Shown in pieces: positions 23,396-36,945 of a DNA stretch of 64,000 nucleotides. Source of the DNA: Tolypeutes matacus. Taxonomy: Eukaryota; Chordata; Mammalia; Cingulata; Chlamyphoridae. The stretch is from the NCBI GenBank assembly GCA_026826555.1, contig JAKSZT010054324.1, positions 4,883,037 to 4,947,036 of the forward strand. The letters run 5' to 3'. Each line of letters begins with the position of its first letter. The first letter of the stretch is position 1. The position numbers and the translations under genes were made by a program. The notes beneath the pieces are model-generated. The model was not told the origin of the DNA and did not search any database. It saw only the letters and a program-made list of their open reading frames with translations.

Positions 23396-24718
23396 TCACT
23401 GTTTTCTAACGGAATATTACAGGAGTAATTAATTAGGGGAATAATTCAGTGATGAACCTAATCTGAAATTGAAAAATACTCTAGCAGTTAGTAAAAAGAA
23501 AACCTAAATAAGAAGTTATATTGGAGATTTTGTAAAAACAGAACAACTAATCATGCTTTAGTTAGGATAGTAAGACATGCCCTGTGTGAAATAGAGATAC
23601 ATTTCAGACAATGTGAGATTCTTTAAAAATAATTATTTCTCAAAAAGGACACCCTGAAAGACACTTTATCTCTCAAGATCAGACATTACTTATGAATTTG
23701 AAGCAGTTATTTCTTTAAGGTTGTTGTAGAAACCAGCAGCATTCTAATATGTAACTTTCTGCTGAGGAAATAGGCAATTAAGTCAATAAGATTCTAAAGT
23801 GGTAGGTGTCATGTTCCATGACTTATTTCCTACACAAATCACAAGGATCTCATTTTAAACATTTTAGGAAGTTTAAAATGTTGGCTTCCTAAATGGTAGT
23901 TCCTTGTACTGTCCAAAAATCTATACTACCTGAAGAATATGAGAGCAGAAATCTGCATTATTGCCTTTCATGAAAATAGCTTTCAGAAAAATGGAAGTAA
24001 AGTTGCTTGGGCATAATTTTGGTATTACTATATAAACTTAGACAATGCATTTAAACTCTTTGAATCAACATTCCCTTCACTGAAAAATGAAAGACTTGGC
24101 TATATCACATTGTAGGACAATTCAAATTTAAGCTATTGTTATTATTCTGTGACTCTTCAAATATTAATAAATTTCTTCTCTTATTTCTTCCTCTGAAAGC
24201 TATATTGACCCAAACTATATTGTTCAGAGACAAGCTGTCCCATTTGAGCTTGATGGGGAATTATTGAAATGTAGGGACATAGCTCTGTTTAAAAAATTGA
24301 TTTGTATATGCCTGACAGAAGGAAAGGAAGAAACAATTGAAGAAATACAGACAAAAGGAAATAAGGATAAGAAGGTAATAAAACCAAAAATAAAATTAGT
24401 GAAAGTTAATATTATATGGGCATGTATTATTATCAAAGTTGACAGCAAATTTGACTTAATCTTTCTCTAATGAAAACAAATAGTGCTTTCAGTGAGAAAC
24501 CAAAACAAGTTGAAAGATTTATTGAATATAAAAGTTTAACTTCTCCTAAGTAAAAGTATTTTTTTTCTCAAAGGGAACACTGTTCAATGTGGTTGAGATC
24601 TTCAATATCTCAGAATTTTTTCTAGCCGAGTCTTCTAATATTCTCAATAGCCTGAGAGAGAGCATCAAAGCACACATTCAGTGTGATGTTATGCCATTGA
24701 ACTAAGCAGGATTTCTAA

Positions 24719-24928
24719 ACACTGGTTCTAATGACATTTTGGGCTGGATGGTTCTTTGTTGTAGGGGTTGGGGGCTTTCCAGTGCAGTGTAGGATAATTA
24801 AATGCCAGTAACAACCCTAGAGACAATAAAACCTGTCTCTAGGTCTTGACAAATTCCTCATTGGGCTGGGGGGCGGGGGGTGGTAGTGCTGGCAGGGGGT
24901 GCATATCACCCATAATTGAAAACCACTG
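24719..24928 (-). repeat. MER20 (hAT-Charlie) element
   Basis: The minus strand starts CAGTGGTTTTCAATTATGGG and ends with 'aaatgtcattagaaccagtg'. The middle carries 'aaccatccagcccaaaatg' and 'ttatcctacactgcactgga'. These are MER20 landmarks, a short non-autonomous hAT transposon found across placental mammals. Confidence 0.85.
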
Positions 24929-25224
24929 AATGGCAGTAATTATTCCATTATGATTGTGAAAAATGCTATAATAACTGGTCTGGGTCTTAGAAAAGCCTTT
25001 TCTAAGGAAGTAAGTTTTAATTGGAGACCTGACAGGTAAGGACTGTTGAGTTACACCAAATGTGGGATGGGAGTATCCCAAATAGAGGGATAGTATATGT
25101 ACTGGACACGAAGTGGTAGGGTCAGCATAGCATGCCATTAAATCAATACCAATAACAAAAGCAATCTCCTGTCATTGGTCAACCAAGACCAATTGTCTCC
25201 TAGCATTTTGAGAAAACTTAGATT

Positions 25225-25440
25225 TCTCTTCTAGGATCTTACAATTTGGTAAAGGAAGCAGAAATAATAGGCAAAACAAAATTGAGTAGTGATAATAATT
25301 GAGCCAGTTTGGAAGGTACTTTAAGTACAACCAGATAAAAGAACAGGTCAATATGGACTGGATAGACTAGGAAGAGGTATGATGTGATATGCCACTTGAA
25401 GGGCTGGTCTGATCATGAGGACGAGATAGTGGGATATGCA
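25225..25440 (-). repeat. Probable L2 fragment
   Basis: 'gatcttacaatttggtaaag', 'aaataataggcaaaacaaaa' and the following block resemble the reverse of an L2 3' region. Weak. Confidence 0.4.
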
Positions 25441-26944
25441 CATTTAATGGGAAGGGAATAGCATGAAGAACATCCAGAGGTGGAAATGAATTTGCACAGT
25501 TGTCAAAGATACTGGGGTTTGTTAGGGATCAGGATCAGGGATCAGTTGTGGGCTCCCAAAACCAGCCCTACCTGCTTCAGGGCTGGGAGAATATGGTCTG
25601 GTTTGCTTCATTATCTTAGGAGCAGTTTAAAACTGATAAGAAGATTGGCAGTGAATGGGGAAAAAAGAACTTTAAAATAACTGCTAAGGTAGAAGACTGA
25701 AGCAATGGTAGAATCCCATCAGCATTATCCTGTTGGATAGTAGAATGAATCTATAAAAGTCTTTTGCTTTTATTATGTAAGATCCTAAAACTGCAATATC
25801 CTCAAAAATTTGGGGTCCAGAGCTATTGAACAATTATTTTTCTCCTAAACTTGGCTCAGAATGAAAGTGGAATGAGATAGTAGGTACAGACCAAAATCAA
25901 GGTGAATCTTCACTTGACTAAGACTAATTTCATTTCTTTTAAGATAAACAATGAGACATAAACTTAAAGAAAAAAGACCTGGAGACCAGTCAAATGCTGT
26001 TCCAGTACCTGTTTATCCTATACATAAAAGTTACTCTGTGGATTCAAGTGTTGTCAAATTGGTTTCATCTCTCTGTTTTTAAAGTGCAAGAGATGGAACT
26101 CACATTTTTGGGAGAAGGGATACAACACATTTTGAGGTATCAAGTGAAAGAAGTTGACCCTTTAGAACCTCTTCTGTGGTAGAAATGATTGGCAGTGATT
26201 ATACCCAACCATGGATCATAATCTAATATGAAAAGTTCAATGGGCAGATTGCTCTCTGCTTTCAGTACCTTAACTACAAGCTGGCAGACATTTTAAGAGA
26301 GGTTTCTCACAACTATTTTGTAAGTATTTCATAATCCATTTATTTCAATTATATAGTATTTATCTTTTAAAGGAGAATATGATTTACTGATTTTTATGTG
26401 ACTTGAGAATAATTGTTAACAGTTATGTTATTTCCATTCATTTTTTTTCCTTATGAGAGAAAAAAATCAACAAATATATTGTGATAGTTAAGGGCTTTCA
26501 GACCTGACCAAATTTTTTTGGAATAGATATTTAACACAGGAATAGATAATAGATACTGAATAGATACTAAAAAGCAGGGGGGGGGGTGAGTTTGAAAGTG
26601 ATTTGATGAGCAAGAAGGAGTCATTAATGTTTTCTGGTTTATATGATGAATAAAGTGTTTTAGGAAGGTAGCCTGGCAGTGATGCCCATGAAGAGAGAGA
26701 AAAGGGGACATGACAACCTCAACCTGCTAGTGTTTACTTGAAATGATAAAATTATCTATTCACAAGTGTCAGGATTTGTGGAAGTATCAGGAAGAGGACT
26801 TGAATTGTTGCATTCCTAATTTTTATTTTCTTGTCCTATTTCTTAAATTTAATTTTCTTTAAACCAGTAGTTTGTTATATACAATATCTTTATGTTGTAC
26901 CTTCCCCCCCAAACTCACCATATTTTAAGTCAAAGCTAATATTG
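25441..26944. other. No gene seen
   Basis: Ordinary AT-rich DNA with a short G run near 26577-26586. No recognised repeat. Confidence 0.5.
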
Positions 26945-27206
26945 TTAATTGAATTCTTTTGGTCATAAGTAACAGAAATCAATTCTGGCTGGCTTAGGCC
27001 AAAAAAAAAAAAAAAAAAAAAAAGAAAAAGAAAAAGAAGGAAATTCACAGAACTTATTAAATAGCCAAGCCTCCAAAAGTAGGAAACCAGAGCAGCTCTG
27101 GGGCCCTGAAGAGTGTGATTTGGTGGGTCAACTCTCTAGCATGCTTAAATTACAAGCATTCAGCTACAAAGATCTATTTGTATATAAGAGATTCCCAAAT
27201 ACATGG
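26945..27206. repeat. Old interspersed repeat with an A-rich tract
   Basis: 'ttggtcataagtaacagaaa' and 'ctggctggcttaggcc' look like the start of a common old mammalian DNA-element family I cannot name with certainty. A 23-base A run with AAAAG units follows (27001-27038). The element seems to continue beyond the LTR at 27835, so the LTR may have landed in it. Confidence 0.4.
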
Positions 27207-27834
27207 TGTATTAGTCAGCCAAAGGGGTGCTGATGCAAAATACCAGAAATTTGCTGGTCTTTATAAAGGGTATTTATTTGGGGTAGAAGCTTACAGTTAC
27301 CAGGCAATAAAGCATAAGTTTCTTCCTTCACCAAAGTCTGTTCCCACGTGTTGGAGCACGACAGTTGCCGATATTTACCAGGGTTCAGGCTTCTTGGGTT
27401 CCTCTCTTCCTGGGGCTCTAATTCTCTTGAGACTTAGCACCTCTGTTTCCCCCACAAGGTCAGCTGTAGACTATGAGGCTCTCTAGGCTTTGCCTCTCTC
27501 CACAAGGCCAACTGTGAACTGTCAGGTGAACGGCTCGTCCCTTTTCCCGGGGCCTTCTCTTCTTCCTCAGGACCAAGCTCCTCTGTATGCTTACTTCCTG
27601 GGGCTCCAGCTCAAGATTCCACATCAGAACTCCAACTCAGAAAAACTCCAACTCTGTCCTTTGCCAGGTCTTTTATCTTTGAGACCACACCCACCCGGGG
27701 TGGGGCTCAACATCCTACTGATGTGGCCCAATGAAAGCCCTAATCATAACTTAATCATGCCCAGATGAACAGACCAGTTTACAAGCATAATCCATTATCT
27801 ATTTTTGGAATTCATAACTATATCAAACTGCCAA
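27207..27834 (-). mobile_element. Xenarthran MaLR/ERVL-like solo LTR, copy 2
   Basis: Same family and orientation as 13246-13919. The minus strand starts near 'ggcagtttgatatagttatg' and ends 'ggctgactaatacaccatgt'. TTTATT at 27273-27278 gives AATAAA in its sense. A GC-richer middle part carries CpGs. No internal retroviral region is attached. Two plus-strand frames of 123 and 92 codons inside it are antisense by-products. Confidence 0.78.
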
Positions 27835-28268
27835 ATCTTACTAACCCAGAGAGTCCATGCATCTACAATGACAGTAGAGACACATGGATGCTGAAAGCAA
27901 TTTTTAGACTAATGAGTCATGGGCTGTGAGGATGAGGGCCACATCCCAGAGATGGTAGAATGGTGAGCTGGAAGGAAAGTCCACAGCAGACTGCCCTAAG
28001 CACATATTACATCTCATTTAAAGGTATCAGCAAGGAGGAAAGAACACAGAGGTGCCAAAAAGCATATTCCAGCTATCTTTTAATACTTCCCAGAAGCTAT
28101 TATATACTTCTTCTTGTATATCCCATAGACATTCCATGTGATATGTACAAAGGAAGATGATAAATGTAAGCTTTATTCCAGGTGGTGTTCATTGTCAAGG
28201 AAGAAGGGTAGAATGGATATTGAGGTAAATAATTAATAGTTTCTGCCACATTGGGGAAAGTTGATTAT

Positions 28269-28293
28269 ACACACACACACACACACACACACA
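28269..28293 (+). repeat. (AC)n microsatellite
   Basis: About 12 AC units, followed by a 200-bp TA/TG-rich zone to about 28510 with many 'atatat' words. Confidence 0.95.
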
Positions 28294-28519
28294 TGTACAC
28301 ATAAATACTCATTTGTGTATGCATATGTGGAGTAAATATTTATGTGTATGTGTATATATGTACATATTTATGCACACATTTATATACATAGCTATTAATA
28401 CTGATATATTGATATATTACTAATATATGGAATTATTACTGCTATATAGTGATGCATTTATATATATTTCTGATATATATATGTTTACATTTATGTATGC
28501 ATATGTTTTTAATATTTAT

Positions 28520-30205
28520 CTGGTGTTCCCAGGAATCATAAGGAAAAAAGTCACTTCATGATTTCTAATTAAATTAATATTTACTGATATGTTTTCTATA
28601 AATTCTAGTATTGAGTTGGAGTGATGTTTCATTAAAAAAAGGTGACTTAGTGTCAACTCTTCTTAAGAAATGCTTTATGCAGTATCCCTCAGTAGAGATT
28701 CATGCTGTACATTAGCATGTTAAAAATTATAGAAAGATAGTTAATGTTAACCCTAAATATTCAAAACTTGCTGAAACATGAAAAACTGCATTACATATTT
28801 ACACTTTGGGAAGCATTTGGGTAGCAAAACCAAACAACCTCACCCATACTAGAAATTAAAGAACAAATTATTAAATTCATGAATTAAGGAAATTATAATT
28901 AAAAAATATAGACATTGCTTATTTTAATTTTATAAGTGATATTTATCTAATATTCTATTGTATATACTGGAAATTATAAAATAGAAAATAACTGCTTTAA
29001 TGTCTTTTATTTTTAATTAACTTGGGAATTAACATTTAAAAATAATTTATTTCCCAAATATCTCAAAATCAATCTTTTAAATATCAGGTCTATAGTTTTA
29101 TTCAGGCATAATTTGAGATGATCTGTACAAATTATCTGAAAAATGGTTGTAACTGTGAATTTATTGAGACAGCTATAAGAGTTCAGACATTTTCATTTTG
29201 GAACAACATCTTTTCTGTAAATCGTTTGTCTATAGCGGTCCTTCATTATTCTAAATGTAAAAGTCTCATTGAGGAAGTTGTCCTTTAATTTTCTTTAATA
29301 AGGTGGAAAGGTCATTAAGCTTAATAGGTCTTAAATGCTACATTTTTCACACATTTGCAACTGACAAGGGAAACTGGCTTAGTGTCTGAAAATTCCAAAG
29401 GTGGTATTACATTAAACATATGCTCTATAATTGCCTCTGGCAAATTATCCTATTGATAGAGAAATATGTACCCAAGTTCCATGTGGATCTTGTTTCTTTG
29501 AATATCAGAAATGATTCTAAGTAAATGTCTTCAAAGTAATCTTCTAAATGAATTAGTGATGCCTTTAGTTTGTGAATTACATATTGTGTATTATTTTCCA
29601 TCAGACAGTGACCACTGGAAATCAAAGAATTTGTATATTAGAAGGATGGCTTTCAAATCTCACTGCTTGAAAAATCACCTAGAAATTAGTTTTATTTTAT
29701 CTTCCCAGACACAGAGGTTTAAGAGATGTGATGTTATTGAAATTATGTTTCAGTTTTTAAAATCCACTTTTCACTTATATTAAAGCAATGTAACATTGTA
29801 GACATTGGGAACAGACTTCATTAATGTTTGAATTTCCCAAATTGAATCCCATATAAATAAATTTGTGATTAAAATTCTGGGGAAATATAACATTTTAAAT
29901 TTACTAAATAGAATATTTTCAATTAAGTAAAGATTGTTTAAAATTATTTCATTATAACTCTTATTTCCAAAAGTATCCATTGGCATGACTATATATCTAT
30001 AAATGATATTTGTTTGGCTTTTGCCTCTTTACTTAAAGAAGGAGATTTTCCTTGCCTCAGAGTATAAAATTTCATTAGTAAATCAAATATTTTCCTGAAA
30101 ATATTGGATTTATAACATAATATATTTTATATTATTATTTATAATAATATTTCAGAAATCTCTTGCAAAAATTAATTGAATGGCAATATGGAGAATGGGA
30201 AAGTT
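28520..30205. other. No gene seen; AT-rich unique DNA
   Basis: Little repeat signal is visible. Open frames up to 90 codons have no recognisable content. Confidence 0.5.
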
Positions 30206-30350
30206 GTTCACGAAGTCAAGTCTAATATATGAGTCTGGGATCAGGCACTTACTAGTGATTAGTCTTGGATAGACCACTTCACATCTTTGATCCTACATTT
30301 GTTCATTTGTAAATTAGAGTATTCATCTCTGAAATCCTTTCTAGGTCTCA
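30206..30350 (+). repeat. MIR SINE fragment
   Basis: 'ggatcaggcacttactagtg', 'cttggatagaccacttcaca', 'catttgttcatttgtaaatt' follow the MIR core order. Diverged. Confidence 0.55.
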
Positions 30351-31714
30351 AATTTCTTTAAAGCTAAAAACTATGACTGTTTAGGTTGTGAATTTGGAAG
30401 AAATCAAAGATTTGAAAGATTGTCCCTCAGTCTTGGATGTCCTGTCAAATAATTCTAAATGAATGCTTAATATTAACTGATTTTCTTATGGCTTGCTTTT
30501 CATCTCTAAGCATGGTGCCAAAGACAAACAATTAATTGTGCAGTGCTTAATTAAGTAATTAAGGATTCCTTAGTCATTTATTTGAGTATGGTTTTATTGT
30601 AGCTTGTTTTTAAAATATATTAGAACTGCATTAGGAAGAGTAAAACTTCAAATCAAAGGGATTAGACTTACTCATGGTTGTAAAAAGCAAAAATATATCT
30701 TTGGTATTCCTTTTGCTGATCTTAAGTGTTTTCCCATTTTCCGTTCCATTTTAGGACTCTGATTCCCTTTATCAAAGTCAGCTCTCAGCAAAATACCAGC
30801 TGTAAATGACTGACAACCGCTGAAAGCATTTCCTCTCTTGAGATTAAAAAGATGAATTTGCAGTACATTTTCAGATACCAGCCAATGTATGAGAAAGAAA
30901 TATTACATGTTTTGGGGCAATGTACCCTCATTCCTTATTGATTAAATAAATTTCATATTATTTACAATATGCTTATCATTGTAAAAACCCAGGAGATGAG
31001 CACTAAATAAGACATGCACAATCCTTGCCTTCATGGGGATTCACAAAACTTATGGCCTAGAGAGGAAGAAAAACAAACAACATCACAAAGCGTGATGCTT
31101 TCTATGATAGGGGAAGATGGTCTGATACAGGAACATATGCAGTGCGATTTAATGCTCTTGTTCTTATTGCTGATACTTAATACTTTGTATAACAAAAAAG
31201 TCATAAGGTTCTTCTCTTACTTCTCTTTAATTGATGAAAATAAAACAACACTAAGGAAGATTTTTCATTATAGAAAATACCCATAATTTGACCATCCTAA
31301 ATGAGCAACTTCTTATGTTTGTATATTTCTTTGTAGTATCTAATCATGGGCATAGAATTTTATATAGTTATTAACATAGCATAATTAGGATTTTCTAAGT
31401 TGCTGCTGCAACCAAATGTTGTTTTGTAAAATATTGCAATAATGTCTTCATAACTGTTTCTTTTAAAATTGGCATAATATCATTTTATGATGAGATGTCA
31501 TAATCTACTTAAGCAAATCTATTTAGTTAAGTAATTACACTTTTTCAACTAATATTGCCCACACAGAATACCATCATGGATATAGTTTTATAGTTCTATT
31601 AAATTATTTCTTAGGAATAAGAAAACAGGGACATAGGGTGTGAACATTTTAATGTCACTTGCTGAGTATTATCCAGTGTTTTTCAATGATGTTATACTGT
31701 ATAGTGATGTCATC
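30351..31714. other. No gene seen; includes a short L2-like piece
   Basis: 30985-31080 ('gatgagcactaaataagaca', 'ccttgccttcatggggattc') resembles a minus-strand L2 end. At 30526-30567 three homeodomain-type TAATTA/ATTAAT cores lie within about 40 bases, which may be chance in AT-rich DNA. Confidence 0.45.
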
Positions 31715-32812
31715 AACATGGCAGTGTAAAACATCCCCTGAAAAAACTTATCCAGAGATTCAGTGAATAAAAAGACAGATACCACTTGCTTAGAACTCTG
31801 AAGGGTGGTAGAGACTGGTGAAGGACTCCACAAATGCTGAATTGAAGAAAGAGAAAAATATCAGGTAGGAAACCATCACCACGGAACCACTAGCCCACTC
31901 CCTCTATCTCGTTTATTCCATGCACCTTGGGAGTTGTTCAAAGACTGTGTCCCAAATCCCTCCCACATCCCACTTGGGGACACAGAATATAGAGCCCTCA
32001 GCAGTAAATTAGAGCCCATGCATTTCCAGGAACACGGACTCAAGTCCAGAGACCCAGGGCAGAACACAAGCCACTGAGGGGTACTGTATACAAAAGGGCC
32101 CCCAGGAGAAAAAAATAAATAAGAGAAAAAGAGACCATTGTAAAATTGTGGCTGGAAAGTACTGTTCTCACTCAATCTAGTTTCTGTTGACTGAACAACC
32201 TAAATGCAAAATGGAATTTTCTGGAGTAAGCCACCTTTCTGGATTGACCCTGTCTGGTTCATTGGGTTGGGATACCTTAACAGGGAAGAAACAAACAAAC
32301 AAAAAACAGTTGGGAGTAAATTGAACTGCTGTAAGACAGGAGGGTATGAGAGCTGGAAAGAGTAAGGAATACAGGACAAAGAGTAATAGAGAGAATTTAA
32401 ACCAATCACGGGTACTGTGAAGAAAATTCTGCACAAACACAAACAGAACAAATCAGGATTCCCAGAGAGGGAACAGAGGAATGGACATGCTCTGGAGGTG
32501 AAACAATTACACAAAAAAATGCTATCTTAAAAATTATACCACACAAAACTGAAAAAAAAAAAATTATACCACATATCCAGGGTAAGAATTGGATGAAGAA
32601 GAGCTGAGAAAATTGGATGAGTTAAAGAAAAGCTATTCTAAAAGTCTAGAATAAGTTGGACCAAGCATCAAAAAAGAGCCTTAACACAAAAATAATCAAC
32701 AATAAAATCCTAGACAAGAGGGAGAAACTGACTTTAGATTTAACACATCAAGACAATCAGATACCTAAACATCAGCAAAAAAATTATAAGCCATACTAAG
32801 AAATAGAAAGAT

Positions 32813-33433
32813 ATGGCTCAGTCAAGGGAACAAATTAAAACTTCAGAGGAGACACAGAATTTGGGACAGCTAATCAAAGAAGTTCAAACAAATTCCATAA
32901 ATCTATTCAGGGAGATAAAGGAAAATATGCATAGAGATATAAAGTATATTGAAAGACAATGTGTGAGAATAAAGAATAATTTGAAAGAATAAAACAATAA
33001 CATATTATGGGGATAAAAGTCACAATAGTAGAGTGAAAATACATTAGAGGCATACAGCAGCATATTTGAACAGTAGAAGAATGAAAGAAAACATGACAAT
33101 TGAAATCATACAGTCAGAAGTACAAGAAGAAAAAAGAATAGAAAAAATTAGCAGTGTCTCAGGGATTTGAGTGACAGTATGGAGTGCACAAACATACACA
33201 TCATGTGTGTCCCAGAAGTAGAAGAGAAGGGAAAGGTGGAAGAAAGAATAATTGAGGAAATAATGGCCAAAAATTTCCCAACTCTTATGAAAGACTTAAA
33301 TATACATAGCCAAGAAGTGAAACATACTCCAAACAGAATAAATCCTAACAGACCTACTCCAAGACACATACTAATCAGAATGTCAAATGCCAAGGATAAA
33401 GAGAGAATTCTGAAAGCATCAAGAGAAGAGTGA
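32813..33433 (+). pseudogene. LINE-1 ORF1 remnant (copy B)
   Basis: An ATG at 32813 opens 'MAQSREQIKTSEETQNLGQL', the coiled-coil part of an old LINE-1 ORF1 RNA-binding protein. The frame is closed by TAA at 32990-32992. The C-terminal part is recognisable at 33167-33433, in the same frame: 'EEKGKVEERIIEEIMAKNFP', 'NRINPNRPTPRHILIRMS', 'KDKERILKASRE'. Broken and not functional. Confidence 0.85.
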
Positions 33434-34149
33434 TTTGTCACATACAAGGGATCCTTAATAAGACTAAATGCTGATTTCTCAGTAGAAACCATGGAGGTGA
33501 GAAGGTAGAGATATGATATATTTAAGGTACTGAAAGAGAAAAACTGCCGGCCAAAAATCCTTTATACAGCAAAACTCCCTTCAAAAATGAGGGCGAGTTT
33601 AAAATATTCAGAGAAAAAGAGAACTGAGAGATTTCATTACCAAGAGACCTGCCCTACAAGAGTTACTAAAGGGAGTTCTGCATTTTGAAAGGAAAAGACA
33701 GGAGAGGCTACCTTGGAATAGTGTGAAGAAATGAAGATTATCAGTAAGGGTAACTAGAAAGGTAAATGCAAAACTCAATATTACTGTATCCTCAATATAC
33801 AATTCTACTCCTTAATTCCTATAAGAAATCCTATAAGAGTTAGACTGTAATTGAATGAGAAAAAGGCATAGTTCCTGATAATGGGCATGCAAAATATAAA
33901 GTGGTAAAATGGGACAAAACCAAAATAAAGAAGGGAAACAGAGGTATATGAGAACAGAGAATGCGTATGCTATTGAAGCTAAGTTGGTATCTTTTCAAAT
34001 TAGATGGTTATAGAGGTAGGTTTTATAGTATAAATCCCAGGGTAACCACAAAGAAATTATATATTTTTTAAGTATTCAGAAAAAGAAATTAGAAAGGGAT
34101 CAGCCAGATACATCACAAAAGATCAACTATACAGAAAAGGAGGTTGCAA

Positions 34150-36945
34150 TAAAGGAAGAGACAAAAAATATATATATATATATATATGAGACATATAAAA
34201 ACCAAATGACAAAATGACTGAAGTAAGTACCGTTTTTGTAGTAATAATGCTGCATGTTAATGGAATAAACTCCCCAATCAAAAGACACAGGCTGATGGAA
34301 TGGATAAAAAGCATGATATGTTGTTTTTTTGTTTGTTTGTTTGTTTGTTTTTACAAGAGACTCACTTTAGACCCAAAGACACAAATAGGTTGAAAGTGAA
34401 AGGCTGGAAAATTATATTTCATGCAAAGAGTAACTGAAAAACAACAACAACAGCCACACACACACACACACACACAAAACAAAAACAAAGAGCTGGGTAG
34501 CTATACTAATATCAGACAAGATAAACTTTAAGTCAAACGCTGTTATAAGAGACAAAAGTGGAAAATATATGTTGATAAAAGGTCAATCCACCAAGAAGAA
34601 ATAACATTCATAAACATTTTATGCACCTAACCACAATGCCTCAAAATATATGAGGCAAACACTGGCAAAACTGAAGGGAGAAATAGACACCTTTAAAATA
34701 ATAGTTGGAAAATTCAATACACTACACTTATCCCTATATAGAATATTTTGACAGAAGATCAATAAGAAAGCAGAGAACGTGGATAATATGATAAATGAAC
34801 TAGACCTAACAGACCCATAGAGAACATTGCACCCCAAAACAACAGGATATACATTCTCCTCAAGTGCACATGAATCATTTTCCAGGACAGACTACACATT
34901 GGGTCACAAAACAAATCTCAATAAATTTATAAACATTGATATTATACAAAGCATATTCTCTGATCATAATGGAAAGAAGCTTGAAATCAATAACAGGCAG
35001 AGAACTGTAAAATTCACAAATACATGGAAGTTAAATAACACACTCTTAAGCAATCAGTGGGTCAAAAATAAATTGCAAGGAAAACCAGTAAATATCTTGA
35101 AATGAATGAAAATGAGAACACAACATATCAAAACTAATGGGATGCAGTGAAGGCAGTGTTGAGAGGGAAAGTAAAAAGCCCTAAACATTTACATTAAAAA
35201 GAAGAAATAGATAAAAACAAGACCTAACTGCACCCCTGGAGGAGCTAAAAAAAGACAGCAAACTGGAAAGAAATAACAAGGATTAGAGCAGAAATATATG
35301 AAATCAAGAAGAAAAAAAATACAGAGAATTAACAACAACAACAAAAAGCTGGTACTTTGAAAAGATCAATCATACTTACAACCCTTAGCTAGACTGATGA
35401 AGAAATGGAGAGAAGATGTAAACAAATAAAATCAGAAATGAGAGGGGGGTCATTACTACTGACTCCACAGAAATAAAAAGGATCGTGAGGATAATATGAA
35501 CAACTGTCTGCCAACAAATTAGACAACCTAAATGAAACATTTCTAGTAATACGCAAGCAAACAATACTGACCGTAGTATAAAGAGAAGACCACAACAGAG
35601 CAATTAGAAGTAAAGAGATTTAATCAGTCATCAAAAACCTCCCAAGAAAGAAAAGCCCAAGACCAGATGATTTCACAAGTAAATCCACCAGTCATTCCAA
35701 GAAATAATACCAATTCTGCTCAAACTTCCAAAACATTAAAGAGGAGAGAACATTACCTAACTCATTCTATGAGGCTAAGATCACCCTAAAACCAAAGCCT
35801 GATAAAGATACTGCAAGAAAAGAAAATTACAAACCAATTTCTCTTATAAGCATAAATGCAAAAGTCCTCAAAAAAAAAAAAAAAAAAAACTTGCAAATTG
35901 AATTTGACATTACATTAAAAGAATTATACACCATGATCAAGTGGGTTTTATCTCAGGTATGCAAGGATGGTTCAACAAAGGAAAATCAGCTGATGTAATA
36001 TACCACATTAACAAAGCTATTAGAGCTAATAAATGAATTCACCAAAGGGGTGGGGTACAGGATAACCACACAAAAATGGTAGTGTTTTTATATATTAGAA
36101 ATAAGCAATCTAGGGAGGATGTCAAAGAAAAAGTTCCATTTTCAACAGCAACTAAAAGAATCAAATACCTAGGAATAAATTTAACCAAGGTTATAAAGGA
36201 CTTGTAAATAGGAAACTACAAACCATCACTAAAAAAATAAAAACTATATAAATGGTAGGACATTCCAAGTTCATGGATTGGAAGAATTTAAATATTGTTA
36301 AGGTGTCAATTCTACCCAAAATGATTTGCATATTCAATGGATTCCCAATCAAAATATCAACAGCTTTCTTTTCAGAAATGGAAAAGCCAATTATGAAATT
36401 TATTTGGAAAGGTAAAGGGACCCCAAATAGCAAAAATAGAAATCTTGAAAAAGAAGAACAAATTCTAGGACTCACACTATCTGACTTTAAAACATGTTAC
36501 AGAGCTACAATAGTTGAAACAGCATGGTATTGGCATAAGAACAGACATATATACCAATGGAATAGAACTGAGAGTTCATAAACCAACCCTCACATTTATG
36601 GCCAATTGATATTTGACAAGATGGCAAAGACCCCTCAATTGGGAAAGAATAGTCTCTTCAACAAATGGTGCTGGGAATATTGGACATATATTTGCAATTA
36701 AAAAAAAAAAAAAAAAAGGAGGACCCCTACCTCACACCATATACAAAAATTAACTGAAAATGGATCAAAGACCTAAATCTAAGACCTAGAACTATCAAAC
36801 TCCTAGAAGGAAACATAGGGATGCACCTCAAGTTAGTCAATGGTTTCTTAGACTTTACATGCAAAGCACAAACAACAAAAGAAAAAAATAGATAAATAGG
36901 ACCTCATCATAATAAAAAAAAATCTTAAAGGGCCTTATAATGGAA
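34150..36945 (+). pseudogene. LINE-1 ORF2 remnant (copy B)
   Basis: Endonuclease part: 34827-35105 gives 'RTDYTLGHKTNLNKF', 'SIFSDHNGKKLEINNRQ', 'KFTNTWKLNNTLL'. Start of the reverse-transcriptase region: '[13 protein letters not shown]'-like sequence near 35940-36000. After the deletion, 36252-36581 gives 'NIVKVSILPKMI', 'EKPIMKFIWKGKG', 'CYRATIVETAWYWHKN'. The catalytic FADD box lies in the deleted part. Many stops and frameshifts. Confidence 0.85.

Larger units (their letters stand above)
31715..36945 (+). mobile_element. LINE-1 copy B, old, with internal deletion and no 3' end
   Basis: Plus-strand LINE-1 of about 5.2 kb. It holds 5' UTR-like sequence, an ORF1 remnant (from 32813), an inter-ORF region of the old L1M type ('acagcaaaactcccttcaaa'), and an ORF2 remnant from about 34150. 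It stops near 36945 inside the C-terminal part of ORF2, with no 3' UTR or A tail. The polymerase core of ORF2 is deleted near 36020. Simple repeats have grown inside it: (AT)n at 34168-34187, TTTG at 34330-34350, (CA)n at about 34455-34476, and A runs at 35869-35890 and 36702-36717. Confidence 0.85.

Noticed and set aside
27115..27768. 123- and 92-codon plus-strand frames
   Set aside because: They lie antisense within the LTR at 27207-27834 and show no domain.
30526..30567. Cluster of homeodomain-type TAATTA sites as an enhancer
   Set aside because: Such words are frequent by chance in DNA this AT-rich, and no conservation data are available here.
32177..33492. Minus-strand frames of 87-114 codons
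   Set aside because: They are antisense to ORF1 and the 5' part of LINE-1 copy B.
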